Origin: Rhinopithecus roxellana
Taxonomy: Eukaryota; Chordata; Mammalia; Primates; Cercopithecidae
Assembly (NCBI RefSeq): GCF_007565055.1
Contig: NC_044563.1
Location: 96,805,489-96,869,488 of the forward strand
DNA: 64,000 bases
Reading direction: 5' to 3'
Of this stretch, positions 63,758-64,000 are shown in pieces; within the stretch, counting starts at the first letter, position 1, and the number at the start of each line of letters is the position of its first letter. The notes under the pieces are model-generated. The model was not told where the DNA came from. It ran no database searches and saw only the letters and a program-made list of their open reading frames with translations. Both the position numbers and the translations under genes were made by a program.

Positions 63758-64000
63758 ATCTAGAATCCCTACAAATCACTAAGAAAAAGATATACAACTC
63801 AATAGAACAATGGCAAGACATGACAGGCTTTACAAAAAAGGAAATCCAAGTGGTCAAGGAACATTTAAAAAGCTGCTCGACTCTGTTAATGGTTAGGAAG
63901 ATGCTAGTTAAGCTTACTTCATACTCATCAAAATGGCTAAAATTTTAAAATAATGAAAAGTTTTGGTGGGTATATTACCTACCACTGTGTAACAAATTAC
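63758..64000 (+). mobile_element. Old L1 (L1M), continuation to window end
   Basis: AATCCCTACAAATCACTAAG, CAATGGCAAGACATGACAGG and GGAAATCCAAGTGGTCAAGG resume the L1 that started at 62250. It runs off the window. Confidence 0.82.

Overview
The window is nuclear DNA of a primate, most likely an Old World monkey (macaque, baboon or vervet type). Alu SINEs of both orientations occur roughly every 1-2 kb. The youngest copies (for example 3932-4268, 18413-18696, 41320-41616, 47936-48229) share AluY variants that I associate with Cercopithecidae: a CTCAAGCC left arm, CTAGCCGGGCGAGGTGG at the mid-junction and GATCCGGCCACTGCACTCC in the right arm. The placement rests on recognition, not on an alignment.

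I can support one protein-coding gene: the orthologue of human C11orf58 (SMAP, small acidic protein), on the plus strand. All five coding exons are present (36827-36889, 43195-43278, 46682-46742, 51726-51835, 53789-54022) with GT/AG splice sites, and they join into an intact 183-codon reading frame. A TATA-less CpG-rich promoter precedes it, with a perfect 16-bp inverted pair of ZNF143-type ACTACAATTCCCA motifs. This layout suggests a bidirectional promoter. In human the locus lies on 11p15 between SOX6 and PLEKHA7; I recognise no exon of either here, although a minus-strand donor at 36472 could belong to a divergent transcript.

Layout. 1-36430 is intergenic: unique AT-rich DNA, an MST-type LTR with an Alu in it, a long broken L2, several L1 pieces, a nearly full-length but dead L1 (26036-31743) with a 14-bp target duplication, and old MIR, L2 and DNA-transposon fossils. 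36430-54801 is the C11orf58 transcription unit. Its introns hold Alus, a MER1-type element, two Tigger-like elements, a MER5A and a Charlie3-like hAT element (48380-51280) with a broken transposase and a perfect 8-bp target duplication. 54802-64000 is intergenic, repeat-rich and locally rearranged.

The least expected signals are in 59.3-62.3 kb. A 153-bp piece of an ancient L1 recurs in inverted orientation at about 98% identity with sharp edges (59335-59487 versus 62511-62664). A 53-bp Alu tail is copied in direct orientation from 62177-62229 into 61251-61303. These look like templated insertions. I see no operon, CRISPR array, tRNA, rRNA or sign of a previously undescribed molecular system. 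Subfamily names for repeats are from memory and not checked against a library.
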